Positions 7,380-14,394 of a stretch of 14,394 nucleotides of DNA are shown in pieces (positions within the stretch are counted from its first letter, which is position 1; each line of letters opens with the position of its first letter). Source of the stretch: Crocinitomix sp. (lineage in GTDB: Bacteria; Bacteroidota; Bacteroidia; Flavobacteriales_D; Crocinitomicaceae); NCBI GenBank assembly GCA_020849935.1, contig JADZFJ010000085.1, forward strand, positions 1 to 14,394, in the 5' to 3' direction. Under the pieces are notes generated by a model. That model did not search any database and was not told where the DNA came from. It saw only the letters and a program-made list of their open reading frames with translations. The position numbers were made by a program, and so were the translations under genes.

Positions 7380-8132
7380 CTATTGATTCAACCACTCCTT
7401 AAAAGGCTTAACTCGGCTGCGACTGACAATTGTATCCTCTTTTTCGACAGGGTTCAATTCTAATTTTAAGCGATTATTGAAAAAATTGGTGATGCGTGTA
7501 ATACAATCAAGTCCAACAATTTGTCCGCGATTAATTCTGAAAAATTTAGCGGGATCAAGTTCTTTTTCAATTTCATCCATCGTCAAATCAACCAAATAGC
7601 GCCCACCCGAAATGGTGACAATAAATGAATAACTCGCCGTCGATAAAAAATAGGCAATTTCGCTGGTGCGAACAAAACTCAAATCTTCGCCAGATTTTAT
7701 TAAAAAACGTTCTTTGAACCGCTCAGTGCGTTGCTTAAACAAGTCGGAGAGTTGATTGATATGAACCACATTTTTAACGTGGGTAGCTTTAAATCGGTCG
7801 ATACTTGCTTGCAATAAATCTAACTGAATGGGTTTTAATAAATAATCCAACCCATTCACCCGAAACGCATTTATTGCATATTGGTCAAAAGCGGTGACAA
7901 AAACTACCGGAGAAACGACTTGGTGCCGTTCAAATATTTCAAAACTAAATCCATCCGCCAATTGGATGTCCATAAAAATTAAATCTGGCGCCGGATTCGT
8001 GGCTAACCATTCCACCGCGCTGTTCACCTCATCCAAAATGGTTAAAATACTCCACGAAGGCTCAAGTTGTTGGATTAAACTGACCAACCTTCGGGCACCT
8101 GGAAGTTCATCTTCAATTATCAATACTTTCAT
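7380..8132 (-). CDS. LytTR-family response regulator
   Basis: A complete 250-aa protein. Residues 1-120 are a receiver domain: acidic pair E7/D8, phospho-acceptor D55 in LIFMDIQL, T80 in VFVTAFDQYA and K100 in LDYLLKPI. After a linker, residues about 145-248 are a LytTR DNA-binding domain, with KSGEDLSFVRTSEIAYF, the FFRINRGQIV motif near 197-206 and the C-terminal strand pair ending VKPFKEWLNQ. It is the last gene of a minus-strand operon and starts 9 bp after the histidine kinase that should phosphorylate it. LytTR proteins bind paired direct repeats, and a 15-bp direct repeat lies upstream of the first gene of this operon. All phosphorelay residues are present, so it should be functional. 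Confidence 0.92.
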   Translation of the reverse strand: MKVLIIEDELPGARRLVSLIQQLEPSWSILTILDEVNSAVEWLATNPAPDLIFMDIQLADGFSFEIFERHQVVSPVVFVTAFDQYAINAFRVNGLDYLLKPIQLDLLQASIDRFKATHVKNVVHINQLSDLFKQRTERFKERFLIKSGEDLSFVRTSEIAYFLSTASYSFIVTISGGRYLVDLTMDEIEKELDPAKFFRINRGQIVGLDCITRITNFFNNRLKLELNPVEKEDTIVSRSRVKPFKEWLNQ

Positions 8133-8141
8133 AGCTCCAAA

Positions 8142-9203
8142 TTAACGCACTTCTTTTAGGTGTAAAAGTGGCAAATGAACACAAAATAAATCGGCTGTTT
8201 TTTCAACCTTAATTTCTCGATTCGCCAAAAGTTGGTACCTTTTTTTGATATTGTCCAATCCCATTCCTGTCGAATCCGTAGGCTGTGATTTTAATTGCAG
8301 GTTATTGCATATCACCAACATGCCGTCTGCATTCGAAATTGAAATGGTTAAAGGCCTCGCTTGCGAAACAACGTTGTGTTTCACGGCGTTTTCAATCAAC
8401 ATTTGAATCGAAAGTGGCACCACATACAGCCCTTGATTGGTCTCTAAACCTGCTCTGTCAAACTTAATTTGATTCCCAAATCGAATGGACAAAAGGTATT
8501 GATAAGCCTTCACACAGGCCAATTCATCTTCTAACGAAATCAATTCCTTTTCACGAATTTCTAAAATGTACCGGTAAACGCTGGATAAATTTTCTGCAAA
8601 TTTTACGGCGATTACAGGATCTTCCGGAATCACCGAAATTAAGGTGTTGAGTGAGTTAAAAAGAAAATGCGGATTAACTTGATTTTTTAACGAATCGAGT
8701 TGGGCTTGAACGTTTATCCGTTGCAATTCTTCGTTTTTAATTAAACTTTGTTTAAATAACTGAAAATTGTAAATGGCTTCGTAAATAGTGATGATAATGA
8801 TGGTAATAATCAAACTCCCCATGAATTTGCTAAACAGCGGCGCAATTGGAACTCCTGGAATTTTTTCCAAACAAAAAAGAGGAAATTCAGTGATTAAACT
8901 AAGCAAGAGGGTGGAAAGCAGTAAAATTGCTCCTTCCAAAGCCAACCTTTTTTTATAATCACTCGCCAAAGGAATTCGTTTGCGTAAAACAATGATGAGA
9001 TAACGCTCAATCAACCAATAAAAAAGTGTGTAGAGAATACTTATAAAAAAGCAAATAATAAAAAGTACTGGTTCATCGATCGGCGAAAGTCCAAATACTA
9101 AAAGTGGATAAAAGAAGGCGAATATTGGAATGGTAATTAGCATCAATGTATAATCATTGAATCCAATTATTCGCCTTCTTTCTGCTCGATTGATGTACTT
9201 CAT
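8142..9203 (-). CDS. LytS/YehU-type sensor histidine kinase
   Basis: A complete 353-aa integral membrane kinase. Four hydrophobic segments, at about 19-39, 46-71, 91-110 and 128-146, form the membrane sensor. A coiled-coil linker (about 150-175) leads to the His_kinase domain with the phospho-acceptor His179 in NPHFLFNSLNTL. The ATPase part has the N-box LIENAVKHNV (Asn272) and the G-box GMGLDNIKKRY (313 onward). There is no separate periplasmic sensing domain, so the signal is probably sensed in or at the membrane, perhaps through the neighbouring receptor. It lies between the TonB-dependent receptor (22-bp gap) and the LytTR regulator (9-bp gap), all on the same strand. The pairing with that regulator is well supported by context. 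Confidence 0.92.
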   Translation of the reverse strand: MKYINRAERRRIIGFNDYTLMLITIPIFAFFYPLLVFGLSPIDEPVLFIICFFISILYTLFYWLIERYLIIVLRKRIPLASDYKKRLALEGAILLLSTLLLSLITEFPLFCLEKIPGVPIAPLFSKFMGSLIITIIIITIYEAIYNFQLFKQSLIKNEELQRINVQAQLDSLKNQVNPHFLFNSLNTLISVIPEDPVIAVKFAENLSSVYRYILEIREKELISLEDELACVKAYQYLLSIRFGNQIKFDRAGLETNQGLYVVPLSIQMLIENAVKHNVVSQARPLTISISNADGMLVICNNLQLKSQPTDSTGMGLDNIKKRYQLLANREIKVEKTADLFCVHLPLLHLKEVR

Positions 9204-9225
9204 TTCTTAAAAGTAGTAGTTTCTT

Positions 9226-11577
9226 TTAAAACACAATCGTGTACTGCACATTTGGGAAAAATCCTCTTTGATAAATGGTCCCAATTTTTTGAGTATTGGC
9301 ATTGTACCCGGTTTGGAAAATATTTTGTTGATTGGTTAAATTTTGCAAATCGACAGAAAATTGTTGCGAAACTCTTTTGCCGTTATGTTTTAAGGTCGTT
9401 TTAAAATCCAATCTGAAATATTCTTTTTGTTGATCTTCATATAATTGATCTTCGTATAAAACTTCTGAACCTGCCAATTTCGAAGCTTCTAAATCAATTG
9501 GGGTGGTTCTTCTTCCCCCCGCAACCGTAACTTTTACGTCAAATCCAAGTGTTAAATTATGCTTTAACTGAAATTCTTTTCCCCCCAAAGCATTAAAGAT
9601 ATAATTACCATTAAAAGCTGTATTTCTTTCAATTCCGTCGCTGCCTTTGTAGGTCGAATTAAACAAAGAGGTCGTGAATAAAAAATAAGCACCTTTGTTC
9701 AAAAATCGTTCAAACGTAATCTCAGCGCCATAATTCTGTCCTGTTCCATCGTTCATATAACCCGTTCCATTCGGCAAAATAAATCCAGCACCCTCGTTGA
9801 TCATTGAAAAGTTTGAACTTGCCGTATCTACCGGAATACCAAACAGATATTGGTAATAAAATTCAGTTTTTAACCGAACATTTTCAGAAAGTTGAATGTC
9901 ATAACCTAATACATTGTGTACGGCACGACTAAAACCTAAATTTTGATTTGGATAGGAAATTTTATCTGCCAATTCTTCTTCAATAAAATAAACCGTAATG
10001 GGTTGAATTTGTGAATGTAAACCAGCGCCAATGCTGATGGTGTGTCGTTTGTTTGGATTGTATTTTAATCCAAGACGCGGCTCAACCACATTCGATGAGG
10101 TTAATTCAAAATGTTGGGAATGAACCCCTCCGTTAAACACCAATTTATCGGAGAATTTATGTTGGTAATTAATGTACCCTTGCAACAAAATGGCATCCCC
10201 TTTATTTTTAGAAATTATTCGGTAAGCCCCAAACGAATAGGCACTGTCCTTAATATCGGTGAAATAAGATTCGGCGATAATGCCTGTGGTGAAGGTATTT
10301 CGGGCATTAATTTTATGGTTGATTTTAAAATTTGACGATGCTTTTTGTTGGGTGCGGTCAAAGCCAAACGTATTAAAAAAGTCCCCACTTTCTGAAAGGG
10401 TATCGCCTGCACCGGTTGTGCCAGAATAAGAATAGGCAAGAATTAATTCAGAAAACGTTTTGGTACCAAAAAAGTATTTATGCGAAGCACCTACCACCCC
10501 TGTTTGCGAACTGAAAGTGGTTCGCTCTTTTGGGTTTGAATATAAGTTAGTTGAATCAGCCACCCCAGTTGCGGCAAACTCAATTGCACTTACGCCACCA
10601 ATTCCCCACACCGTAAATTTTCCCAATTTTGCAGTCGGAAAATTAAATTTAAAGGTTAAATCTTGGTATTGCGGCACCGCTGTTCCAACGCCTAAATTTA
10701 TCCCTAAAGCGCTTATAACCCCTAAGGTAGAGTAGCGGTAATTCAACAAATACGAAGCATTACTTTTTTTGCTAAAAGGACCTTCAGCGCCAAATTCGAA
10801 TCCATTAAATCCAACCTGAGCCAAATATTCTCTTTTTGCACTATTTCCATTTCTTAAACGTAAATCAAAAACACCTGAAAGCGCATTGCCATAATCCGCT
10901 GTCCAAGCAGAGGTGTAAAAATCGGAGTTTGCTAAGTTATTAATGTTTAACATACTCACCGGTCCACCCGTGGTGCCTAACGACGAAAAGTGATTTGGAC
11001 TTGGAATATCAATACCTTCCATGCGCCAAAGAACCCCCAGTGGAGAGTTTCCACGAATAATAATATCATTTCTGCTATCGCTTACCCCACTTACTCCGGC
11101 GTAATTTTGCGCCATCCGAGCAGGGTCGTTTAGTGTTCCTGCAAATTTACCCGCTTCTTCAGTCGAAATAGTGCGCGCACTTACTGTGGACATTTTATTA
11201 ATCGTCTCCGATTTTTCTTCTGTAAACGTCACTTCAACTTGGTCAAGTTGCGTTACACTTTCCTCAATTCCCACATTCACAATTAGTTCCTTGCCTGATT
11301 TTAGTTCAAGGTTTCCCAAAGTCACGGTTTCATAGCCTATAAATTTTACCACCAAGGTCAATCGTCCTACAGGTACATTTAAAATTTGAAAATTCCCTTC
11401 GTTATCCGTCACTGCGGCTAAGAGAGGTTGGCTGTCAAGCACCATCACTTTTGCGCCAGGAATTGCCCCTTGCGATTGTTTGTCAATTACAGTACCGCGC
11501 ACGGTTTGCGTCAACACTTGCGAAAAAATTACCTGCTGAAAAGTAAAAAGCAAGAAAATAGAAAAAATTAGCTTCAT
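9226..11577 (-). CDS. TonB-dependent receptor with carboxypeptidase-regulatory N-domain
   Basis: A complete 783-aa outer-membrane receptor, taking the start at 11577 because the signal peptide MKLIFSIFLLFTFQQVIFSQ begins there. A longer ATG form from 11610 would put 11 residues (MEFCLVLKPFY) before it. Residues about 25-105 are a carboxypeptidase-regulatory-like domain (VRGTVIDKQSQGAIPGAKV ... FIGYETVTLG). Residues about 125-235 are the plug, with IIIRGNSPLGVLWRMEGIDI and the DYGNALSGVFDLRLR segment. The remainder is a 22-strand-type barrel ending FPNVQYTIVF, with a terminal Phe. No SusD homologue is adjacent, so it is not a standard Sus-like glycan locus. It heads an operon with the kinase and response regulator. 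The ligand cannot be predicted; metal chelates, peptides or small organics are possible. Confidence 0.9.
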   Translation of the reverse strand: MKLIFSIFLLFTFQQVIFSQVLTQTVRGTVIDKQSQGAIPGAKVMVLDSQPLLAAVTDNEGNFQILNVPVGRLTLVVKFIGYETVTLGNLELKSGKELIVNVGIEESVTQLDQVEVTFTEEKSETINKMSTVSARTISTEEAGKFAGTLNDPARMAQNYAGVSGVSDSRNDIIIRGNSPLGVLWRMEGIDIPSPNHFSSLGTTGGPVSMLNINNLANSDFYTSAWTADYGNALSGVFDLRLRNGNSAKREYLAQVGFNGFEFGAEGPFSKKSNASYLLNYRYSTLGVISALGINLGVGTAVPQYQDLTFKFNFPTAKLGKFTVWGIGGVSAIEFAATGVADSTNLYSNPKERTTFSSQTGVVGASHKYFFGTKTFSELILAYSYSGTTGAGDTLSESGDFFNTFGFDRTQQKASSNFKINHKINARNTFTTGIIAESYFTDIKDSAYSFGAYRIISKNKGDAILLQGYINYQHKFSDKLVFNGGVHSQHFELTSSNVVEPRLGLKYNPNKRHTISIGAGLHSQIQPITVYFIEEELADKISYPNQNLGFSRAVHNVLGYDIQLSENVRLKTEFYYQYLFGIPVDTASSNFSMINEGAGFILPNGTGYMNDGTGQNYGAEITFERFLNKGAYFLFTTSLFNSTYKGSDGIERNTAFNGNYIFNALGGKEFQLKHNLTLGFDVKVTVAGGRRTTPIDLEASKLAGSEVLYEDQLYEDQQKEYFRLDFKTTLKHNGKRVSQQFSVDLQNLTNQQNIFQTGYNANTQKIGTIYQRGFFPNVQYTIVF

Positions 11578-11661
11578 ATAAAACGGTTTAAGTACGAGGC
11601 AAAATTCCATTTTAAATTCAGTACCTAAAAACCCTTTTTGTTGAATTGCCTTTTTTTTAAC

Positions 11662-11696
11662 TTGAAATGTAGTTTGGTAGGTTGAAATGTAGTTTG
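11662..11696 (-). promoter_or_regulatory. Candidate operator: 15-bp direct repeat upstream of the receptor/kinase/regulator operon
   Basis: TTGAAATGTAGTTTG occurs exactly at 11662-11676 and again at 11682-11696 (plus-strand reading), giving a 20-bp period, about two helical turns. It lies about 85-120 bp upstream of the receptor start on the minus strand. LytTR regulators typically bind two direct repeats on the same face of the helix, with an AGTT-type core that also appears here. Autoregulation by the operon's own LytTR protein is an inference. A Bacteroidota sigma-ABfr promoter could not be placed with confidence. Confidence 0.5.
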
Positions 11697-11715
11697 AAGA
11701 TTTTTTTTCACTTGG

Positions 11716-11846
11716 GCGTTATCCCCAACAAGTTGGGGATCGGGTGTTCACTCCAATCCAAAGTTGGCAAAAGCCGCCAACTTCGGGATTTCCGCACCAC
11801 CCCCTAACGCTTGCGCAAATAAATTGCGCTTTTGATGGGTTTAAAA
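11716..11846. repeat. Palindromic dispersed repeat, copy A
   Basis: The segment 11738-11846 matches 13081-13189 at 107 of 109 positions in the same orientation. It contains three hairpins: ATCCCCAAC/GTTGGGGAT (11721-11740, 2-nt loop, not shared with copy B), AAGTTGGC/GCCAACTT (11761-11783), and GCGCAA/TTGCGC (11813-11829) followed by TTTT on the plus strand. GCGTTA at 11716 and TAACGC at 11805-11810 form inverted ends. It looks like a REP-like intergenic element. No coding content. Confidence 0.85.
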
Positions 11847-11858
11847 ATGAAATTTACC

Positions 11859-12827
11859 TTATTTTTCAACTTGTTTCAGCGTTATTTCTTTTTGGCAGGT
11901 AGCCCGGTTATCGTTAAATGTCGTAGCTGAAGGTTTGAGAATTAGGGCGCGATTGTATAATTCGAGTGCTTTTTCGTAGTCTTTATTGTTAAAATATTCA
12001 TTCGCTTTTTGCAAGACTATTTGATACTCTATTTCAGCTAGTTGTTCTTTTGGGTATTGCTCATTTGGAAGAATTATGCAGGCTTTTTGGTAAGCAGTAG
12101 TGGCAGCGTCAAATTTATTTTCTGCAAACAAACGATCGCCGTCAGCTAGATAACGCTGATACTCCTCTTGTAAGTTTAATGCAATTTCACAAGCCTGAAT
12201 TTTATCTACAACAAATGGACAATCAACAATTTCTTTTGCTTTTAAAAGTAGATCTAAACTTGCATCAAAATTTTCTAATTCCATTTGCTCAATTCCTTCA
12301 TCATAAACTGCCGAAAATGCTTCTTTATCTTCTGCAGAGAGATTCGCGTATTTTGCGTCTTCAACTTTCTTCTTCATCATTATTAGATGTTTTCTATCAT
12401 ATTGTAAAAACATTGTTGAATCTAATTTGAAGTTGATAAGCGGTTCAGTTTTCATGAATTCATAATTTCCAGCGTAACATTCCTCAAACAATGTTATGTC
12501 CATACGCATATGAATTGGCGTTGTGGTCTGTAAATTTGAGACTGAATAAAACCGTGTATCTAATGAGGCAATTTTTGAAACATAACCTTGTTTTCCTATT
12601 ATTATTCGGTAATTTGCACCAAGCGGTAACTTAAGACTATCCACCACTCCATTTGCTTTTGTGATGTGCGACGAAAACAAGCTATCTTCTATATACGAAT
12701 TAAGGATGACGCCTGCCAAGGGCTTTCCTGATTCATCGTTCAAACTTACCTTAATAACGACAATTTCATCCTGCGCAAAAGAGAGCCAACTTAAAAAGAG
12801 TAATAAAGTGGTGAGGATGGATTTCAT
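11859..12827 (-). CDS. Secreted tetratricopeptide-repeat protein with carboxypeptidase-regulatory-like N-domain
   Basis: A 322-aa protein, taking the start at 12827 because MKSILTTLLLFLSWLSFAQ is a clear signal peptide. An upstream in-frame ATG at 12884 would add 19 residues before it. Residues about 22-95 form a carboxypeptidase-regulatory/CNA-B-like beta-sandwich (VSLNDESGKPLAGVILNSY ... YRIIIGKQGYVSKIA). Residues about 170-315 are helical with TPR units, clearest in GDRLFAENKFDAATTAYQKA and ANEYFNNKDYEKALELYNRA followed by LILKP. It should be periplasmic or surface-bound and act in protein-protein contacts. It is transcribed alone, between two copies of the palindromic repeat. TPR proteins of this build occur with Bacteroidota envelope and secretion complexes, but no partner is visible here. 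Confidence 0.8.
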   Translation of the reverse strand: MKSILTTLLLFLSWLSFAQDEIVVIKVSLNDESGKPLAGVILNSYIEDSLFSSHITKANGVVDSLKLPLGANYRIIIGKQGYVSKIASLDTRFYSVSNLQTTTPIHMRMDITLFEECYAGNYEFMKTEPLINFKLDSTMFLQYDRKHLIMMKKKVEDAKYANLSAEDKEAFSAVYDEGIEQMELENFDASLDLLLKAKEIVDCPFVVDKIQACEIALNLQEEYQRYLADGDRLFAENKFDAATTAYQKACIILPNEQYPKEQLAEIEYQIVLQKANEYFNNKDYEKALELYNRALILKPSATTFNDNRATCQKEITLKQVEK

Positions 12828-12865
12828 TTTTAAAACTATTTGTTCCTTTCTCTGATTTAACGAAG

Positions 12866-12873
12866 CAAAAATA
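12866..12873 (-). promoter_or_regulatory. Possible -7 element of the TPR gene promoter
   Basis: The minus strand reads TATTTTTG, an exact fit to the Bacteroidota -7 consensus TAnnTTTG, about 40 bp before the proposed start at 12827. A good -33 TTG at the right distance is missing, so this is only a candidate. It lies downstream of the longer in-frame ATG (12884), which supports the shorter start. Confidence 0.35.
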
Positions 12874-12983
12874 TTGAAGACCAAGGTAACGATTTTTGAA
12901 ACATTGGCTGTTTTATACGAGAAAATTGTACAAATACTTGGTCATTTGATGATTGTTCGTAAAGTAAAAAGAACCGAATGTAC

Positions 12984-13189
12984 GCGTTAGTGGGAGAAAC
13001 GGCAGCTTCCCTGACCATCCCAACCGCAGTGTTTTGGATGCTCTGGGTTTATAATCCAGACCCGATTCATCGGCGTCTGTGATCGGGTGTTCACTCCAAT
13101 CCAAAGTTGGCAAAAGCCGCCAACTTCGGGATTTCCGCACCACCCCCTAACGCTTGCGCAAATAAATTGCGCTTTTATTGGGTTTAAAA
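12984..13189. repeat. Palindromic dispersed repeat, copy B (longer left arm)
   Basis: The right part (13081-13189) is the 109-bp near-copy of 11738-11846, with the AAGTTGGC/GCCAACTT hairpin at 13104-13126 and GCGCAA/TTGCGC at 13156-13172. The left part (12984-13080) differs from copy A and has its own hairpin, CAGAC-CCGA/TCGG-GTCTG with one bulged base, near 13057-13079. GCGTTAGTGGG (12984-12994) and CCCCCTAACGC (13143-13153) form imperfect inverted ends (10 of 11). A minus-strand open frame across it is a by-product of the repeat. Confidence 0.8.
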
Positions 13190-13195
13190 TCGGTT

Positions 13196-13321
13196 ATGGG
13201 ACGTGTCTTGGTTCGAGTTAGAGAAGGTTTGGAAGATGCCCTAACCTATTTAATGGAAACTGGAGAGGTTTGGTACGGAATTGGACTGGCAATTTCCAAA
13301 GATGTTGAGTTATATTTTTAA
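13196..13321 (+). pseudogene. Short 41-codon open frame, probable 3' remnant of a gene
   Basis: ATG 13196 to TAA 13319-13321 encodes 41 residues, including VRVREGLEDALTYLMETGEV followed by WYGIGLAISKDVELYF. The composition is balanced and the amphipathic helix followed by strands looks like real protein, but there is no signal, no recognisable family, and no ribosome site that stands out. It begins 7 bases after copy B of the repeat, so the repeat may have replaced the 5' part of a longer gene. A genuine small protein is also possible. Confidence 0.35.
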
Positions 13322-13382
13322 ATACGTGTAAAACGAAAAATCACATTCTATTGACAAATAATAATTTAGAGCCACTAATTAA

Positions 13383-13646
13383 GAAATAAATACGACAGAT
13401 ATTAAAAATAGTACTAACTTTTCTGATATGTTTAATTATGTGAGCCCTTTTGTGGAGGAAGATGTCTTTATGAAAAACCAATGGCATAGTTACGGTGTTT
13501 CTGATAATAAGTTCAAAAATGGTAATGAATAAATTGCGGCTTCTTCAGGTTGTTTGGGAATTTCGGTTTTTCCAGTTATGACATTTTACAAAGAAGAATA
13601 CAGACAAAGATTGTATCAATATTATTTTTTGCAGGAGATTAATTAA
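13383..13646 (+). pseudogene. Gene relic with an in-frame stop, family unknown
   Basis: One frame is protein-like on both sides of a single TAA at 13530-13532. Before it are TDIKNSTNFSDMFNYVSPF and EEDVFMKNQWHSYGVSDNKF. After it are IAASSGCLGISVFPVMTFYK and EEYRQRLYQYYFLQEIN, up to TAA 13644-13646. The only ATG near the 5' side is 13428. A further protein-like stretch (VNPDYASKLKNYYEEFKWF) follows at 13672-13728 in another frame, as expected after a frameshift. No family is recognised. Two short separate ORFs are less likely because both halves share the same frame and a similar aromatic-rich composition. Confidence 0.45.
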
Positions 13647-13835
13647 ATGGTCAAATTTCAGGGAGGATTAAGTTAACCCAGATTATGCATCAAAACTAAA
13701 GAATTATTATGAAGAATTTAAATGGTTTTTATGCTGTTAGTTATGCTCAAATTCAGAAATTATTGATACTTTTATCGGATAATTCCCAATTATTTTTAAA
13801 TATTATTTATTACTTAACTTATCAAATAAAAAGAA
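13647..13835. other. AT-rich gap without an intact gene
   Basis: This stretch holds the possible frameshifted tail of the preceding relic (13672-13740, ending in TAG) and then a very AT-rich leader for the next gene. A 52-residue open frame at 13709-13867 overlaps the start of the secreted protein and has no recognisable content. No hairpin or promoter was identified. Confidence 0.5.
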
Positions 13836-14394
13836 ATGAAAAAAATTACACTGTTACTTTTGGTTAATTCGATATCGTTTATCTCTATTTGTCAATCAAT
13901 TGATAATGAGAAGGTAACATTCAATAGTGAACAGCTTCCTTCGGAGCCGATTTCAAATTTGGAGGGATATTCTTTTACTGTGGAAACCCCATATGCTGCT
14001 AATAATGATGAATTAATCGAAAGAGCAAAAAGAAAATACGAGGAAGATAAAGCAAATTATCCTAATGCGGTAGCCGCAGCTGAAGCTCAATACGCGAGAG
14101 ATCTAGATCAATATGATCGAGATGTTATTACTGCTCAGGAAAATTTCAAATTAAAATCAGAAGAATACGATAAAATGTCAACTGTTGAGAAGCTTGCATT
14201 AAAAATACAAGCCCCTACACTTCATTTACCCAATAAACCTGTTTATAGAAAACCTGAAGACCCTGTTTATCGCGAGCCAAACACATCTGGAATTATTACA
14301 TTTGACCCTAATGTACTAGCTGGGTCATATCTAAAACTAAGTGGTTATAATAAAGGAACTGAAGGAAAAGTATTGACAGGTGTAGTGATTTTAA
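13836..14394 (+). CDS. Secreted protein with coiled-coil segment (3' end outside window)
   Basis: ATG 13836 opens a frame that continues past the window end (186 codons visible). The first 20 or so residues, MKKITLLLLVNSISFISICQ, are a signal peptide; the Cys could be a weak lipobox (ISIC), but cleavage before or after Gln by signal peptidase I is as likely. Residues about 58-115 are charged and helical with an Ala/Glu/Tyr-rich coiled-coil pattern (ELIERAKRKYEEDKANY, AAAEAQYARDLDQYDRD). A proline-rich pair follows, NKPVYRKPEDPVYREP, which is an internal duplication of 'PVYRxPxD'. Then a beta-type region begins (GIITFDPNVLAGSYLKL). The family is not recognised. The start follows the A-rich sequence AAATAAAAAGAA, typical here. 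It is probably a periplasmic or surface protein. Confidence 0.75.
   Translation, partial: MKKITLLLLVNSISFISICQSIDNEKVTFNSEQLPSEPISNLEGYSFTVETPYAANNDELIERAKRKYEEDKANYPNAVAAAEAQYARDLDQYDRDVITAQENFKLKSEEYDKMSTVEKLALKIQAPTLHLPNKPVYRKPEDPVYREPNTSGIITFDPNVLAGSYLKLSGYNKGTEGKVLTGVVIL

Noticed and set aside
10111..10735. Open frames antisense to the TonB-dependent receptor
   Set aside because: They are shadows of a strongly supported coding region and have no independent features.
11813..11833. GCGCAA/TTGCGC hairpin plus TTTT as a plus-strand terminator
   Set aside because: No plus-strand gene ends upstream of it, and the same hairpin recurs in copy B, so it is better explained as part of the repeat.
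12913..13143. Minus-strand open frame of 76 codons
   Set aside because: It runs entirely through palindromic repeat B and its unique left arm, has no domain or signal features, and its N-terminal part is simply the repeat read backward.
13709..13867. Plus-strand open frame of about 52 codons
   Set aside because: Very AT-rich, overlaps the signal-peptide start of the secreted protein in another frame, and shows no recognisable pattern.

Overview
The window looks like chromosomal DNA of a Bacteroidota bacterium, most likely from the Flavobacteriales/Crocinitomicaceae side. This is judged from the low GC content, A-rich stretches instead of Shine-Dalgarno sites before starts, signal peptides ending in '-FAQ' or '-FSQ', and typical Bacteroidota families: CRTAC1/ASPIC-UnbV lipoprotein, LVIVD-repeat lipoprotein, TonB-dependent receptor with a carboxypeptidase-regulatory N-terminus, LytS/LytTR pair, and an ECF sigma factor with a membrane partner. 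No rRNA, tRNA, CRISPR array, intact transposase or phage gene was seen.

Layout. (1) 1-940: the 3' end of an unknown gene, then a solitary SUKH (SMI1/KNR4-like) immunity-type gene on the minus strand, bracketed by two 76-bp direct repeats (68/76 identical). (2) 940-3189, minus: a large surface lipoprotein with seven FG-GAP/VCBS calcium-type motifs and a C-terminal ASPIC/UnbV domain. (3) 3299-7082, plus: LVIVD lipoprotein, small outer-membrane barrel, ECF sigma factor, and a sigma-linked membrane protein joining a cytoplasmic head, one transmembrane helix, a long periplasmic linker and a beta-barrel-like C-terminus. The sigma gene has no ATG/GTG/TTG that would preserve region 2; the best start is ATT at 5222, 30 nt after a perfect 12-bp stem-loop. 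(4) 7083-7379: a decayed higBA toxin-antitoxin remnant. (5) 7380-11577, minus: an apparent three-gene operon of TonB-dependent receptor, LytS-type histidine kinase and LytTR response regulator. A 15-bp direct repeat with 20-bp period lies about 85-120 bp upstream and is a candidate operator. (6) 11859-12827, minus: a secreted TPR protein, with a 109-bp near-identical repeat on each side (107/109). (7) 12828-13835: about 1 kb without an intact gene, holding a repeat element, a short fragment and a pseudogene with an in-frame stop. (8) 13836-14394, plus: the 5' part of a secreted coiled-coil protein that runs off the window.

How the parts may work together. Two envelope-sensing units sit side by side. 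The first is LVIVD lipoprotein/OM barrel/ECF sigma/trans-envelope barrel protein, where the last protein could couple outer-membrane state to sigma release. The second is the TonB receptor with a kinase/regulator pair that probably controls its own operon. The rest is genome turnover: an orphan immunity gene, a dead toxin-antitoxin module, a gene relic and dispersed palindromic repeats. The strongest leads are the ATT-start sigma factor with its leader hairpin, the sigma-linked trans-envelope protein, and the LytTR-operon operator candidate.
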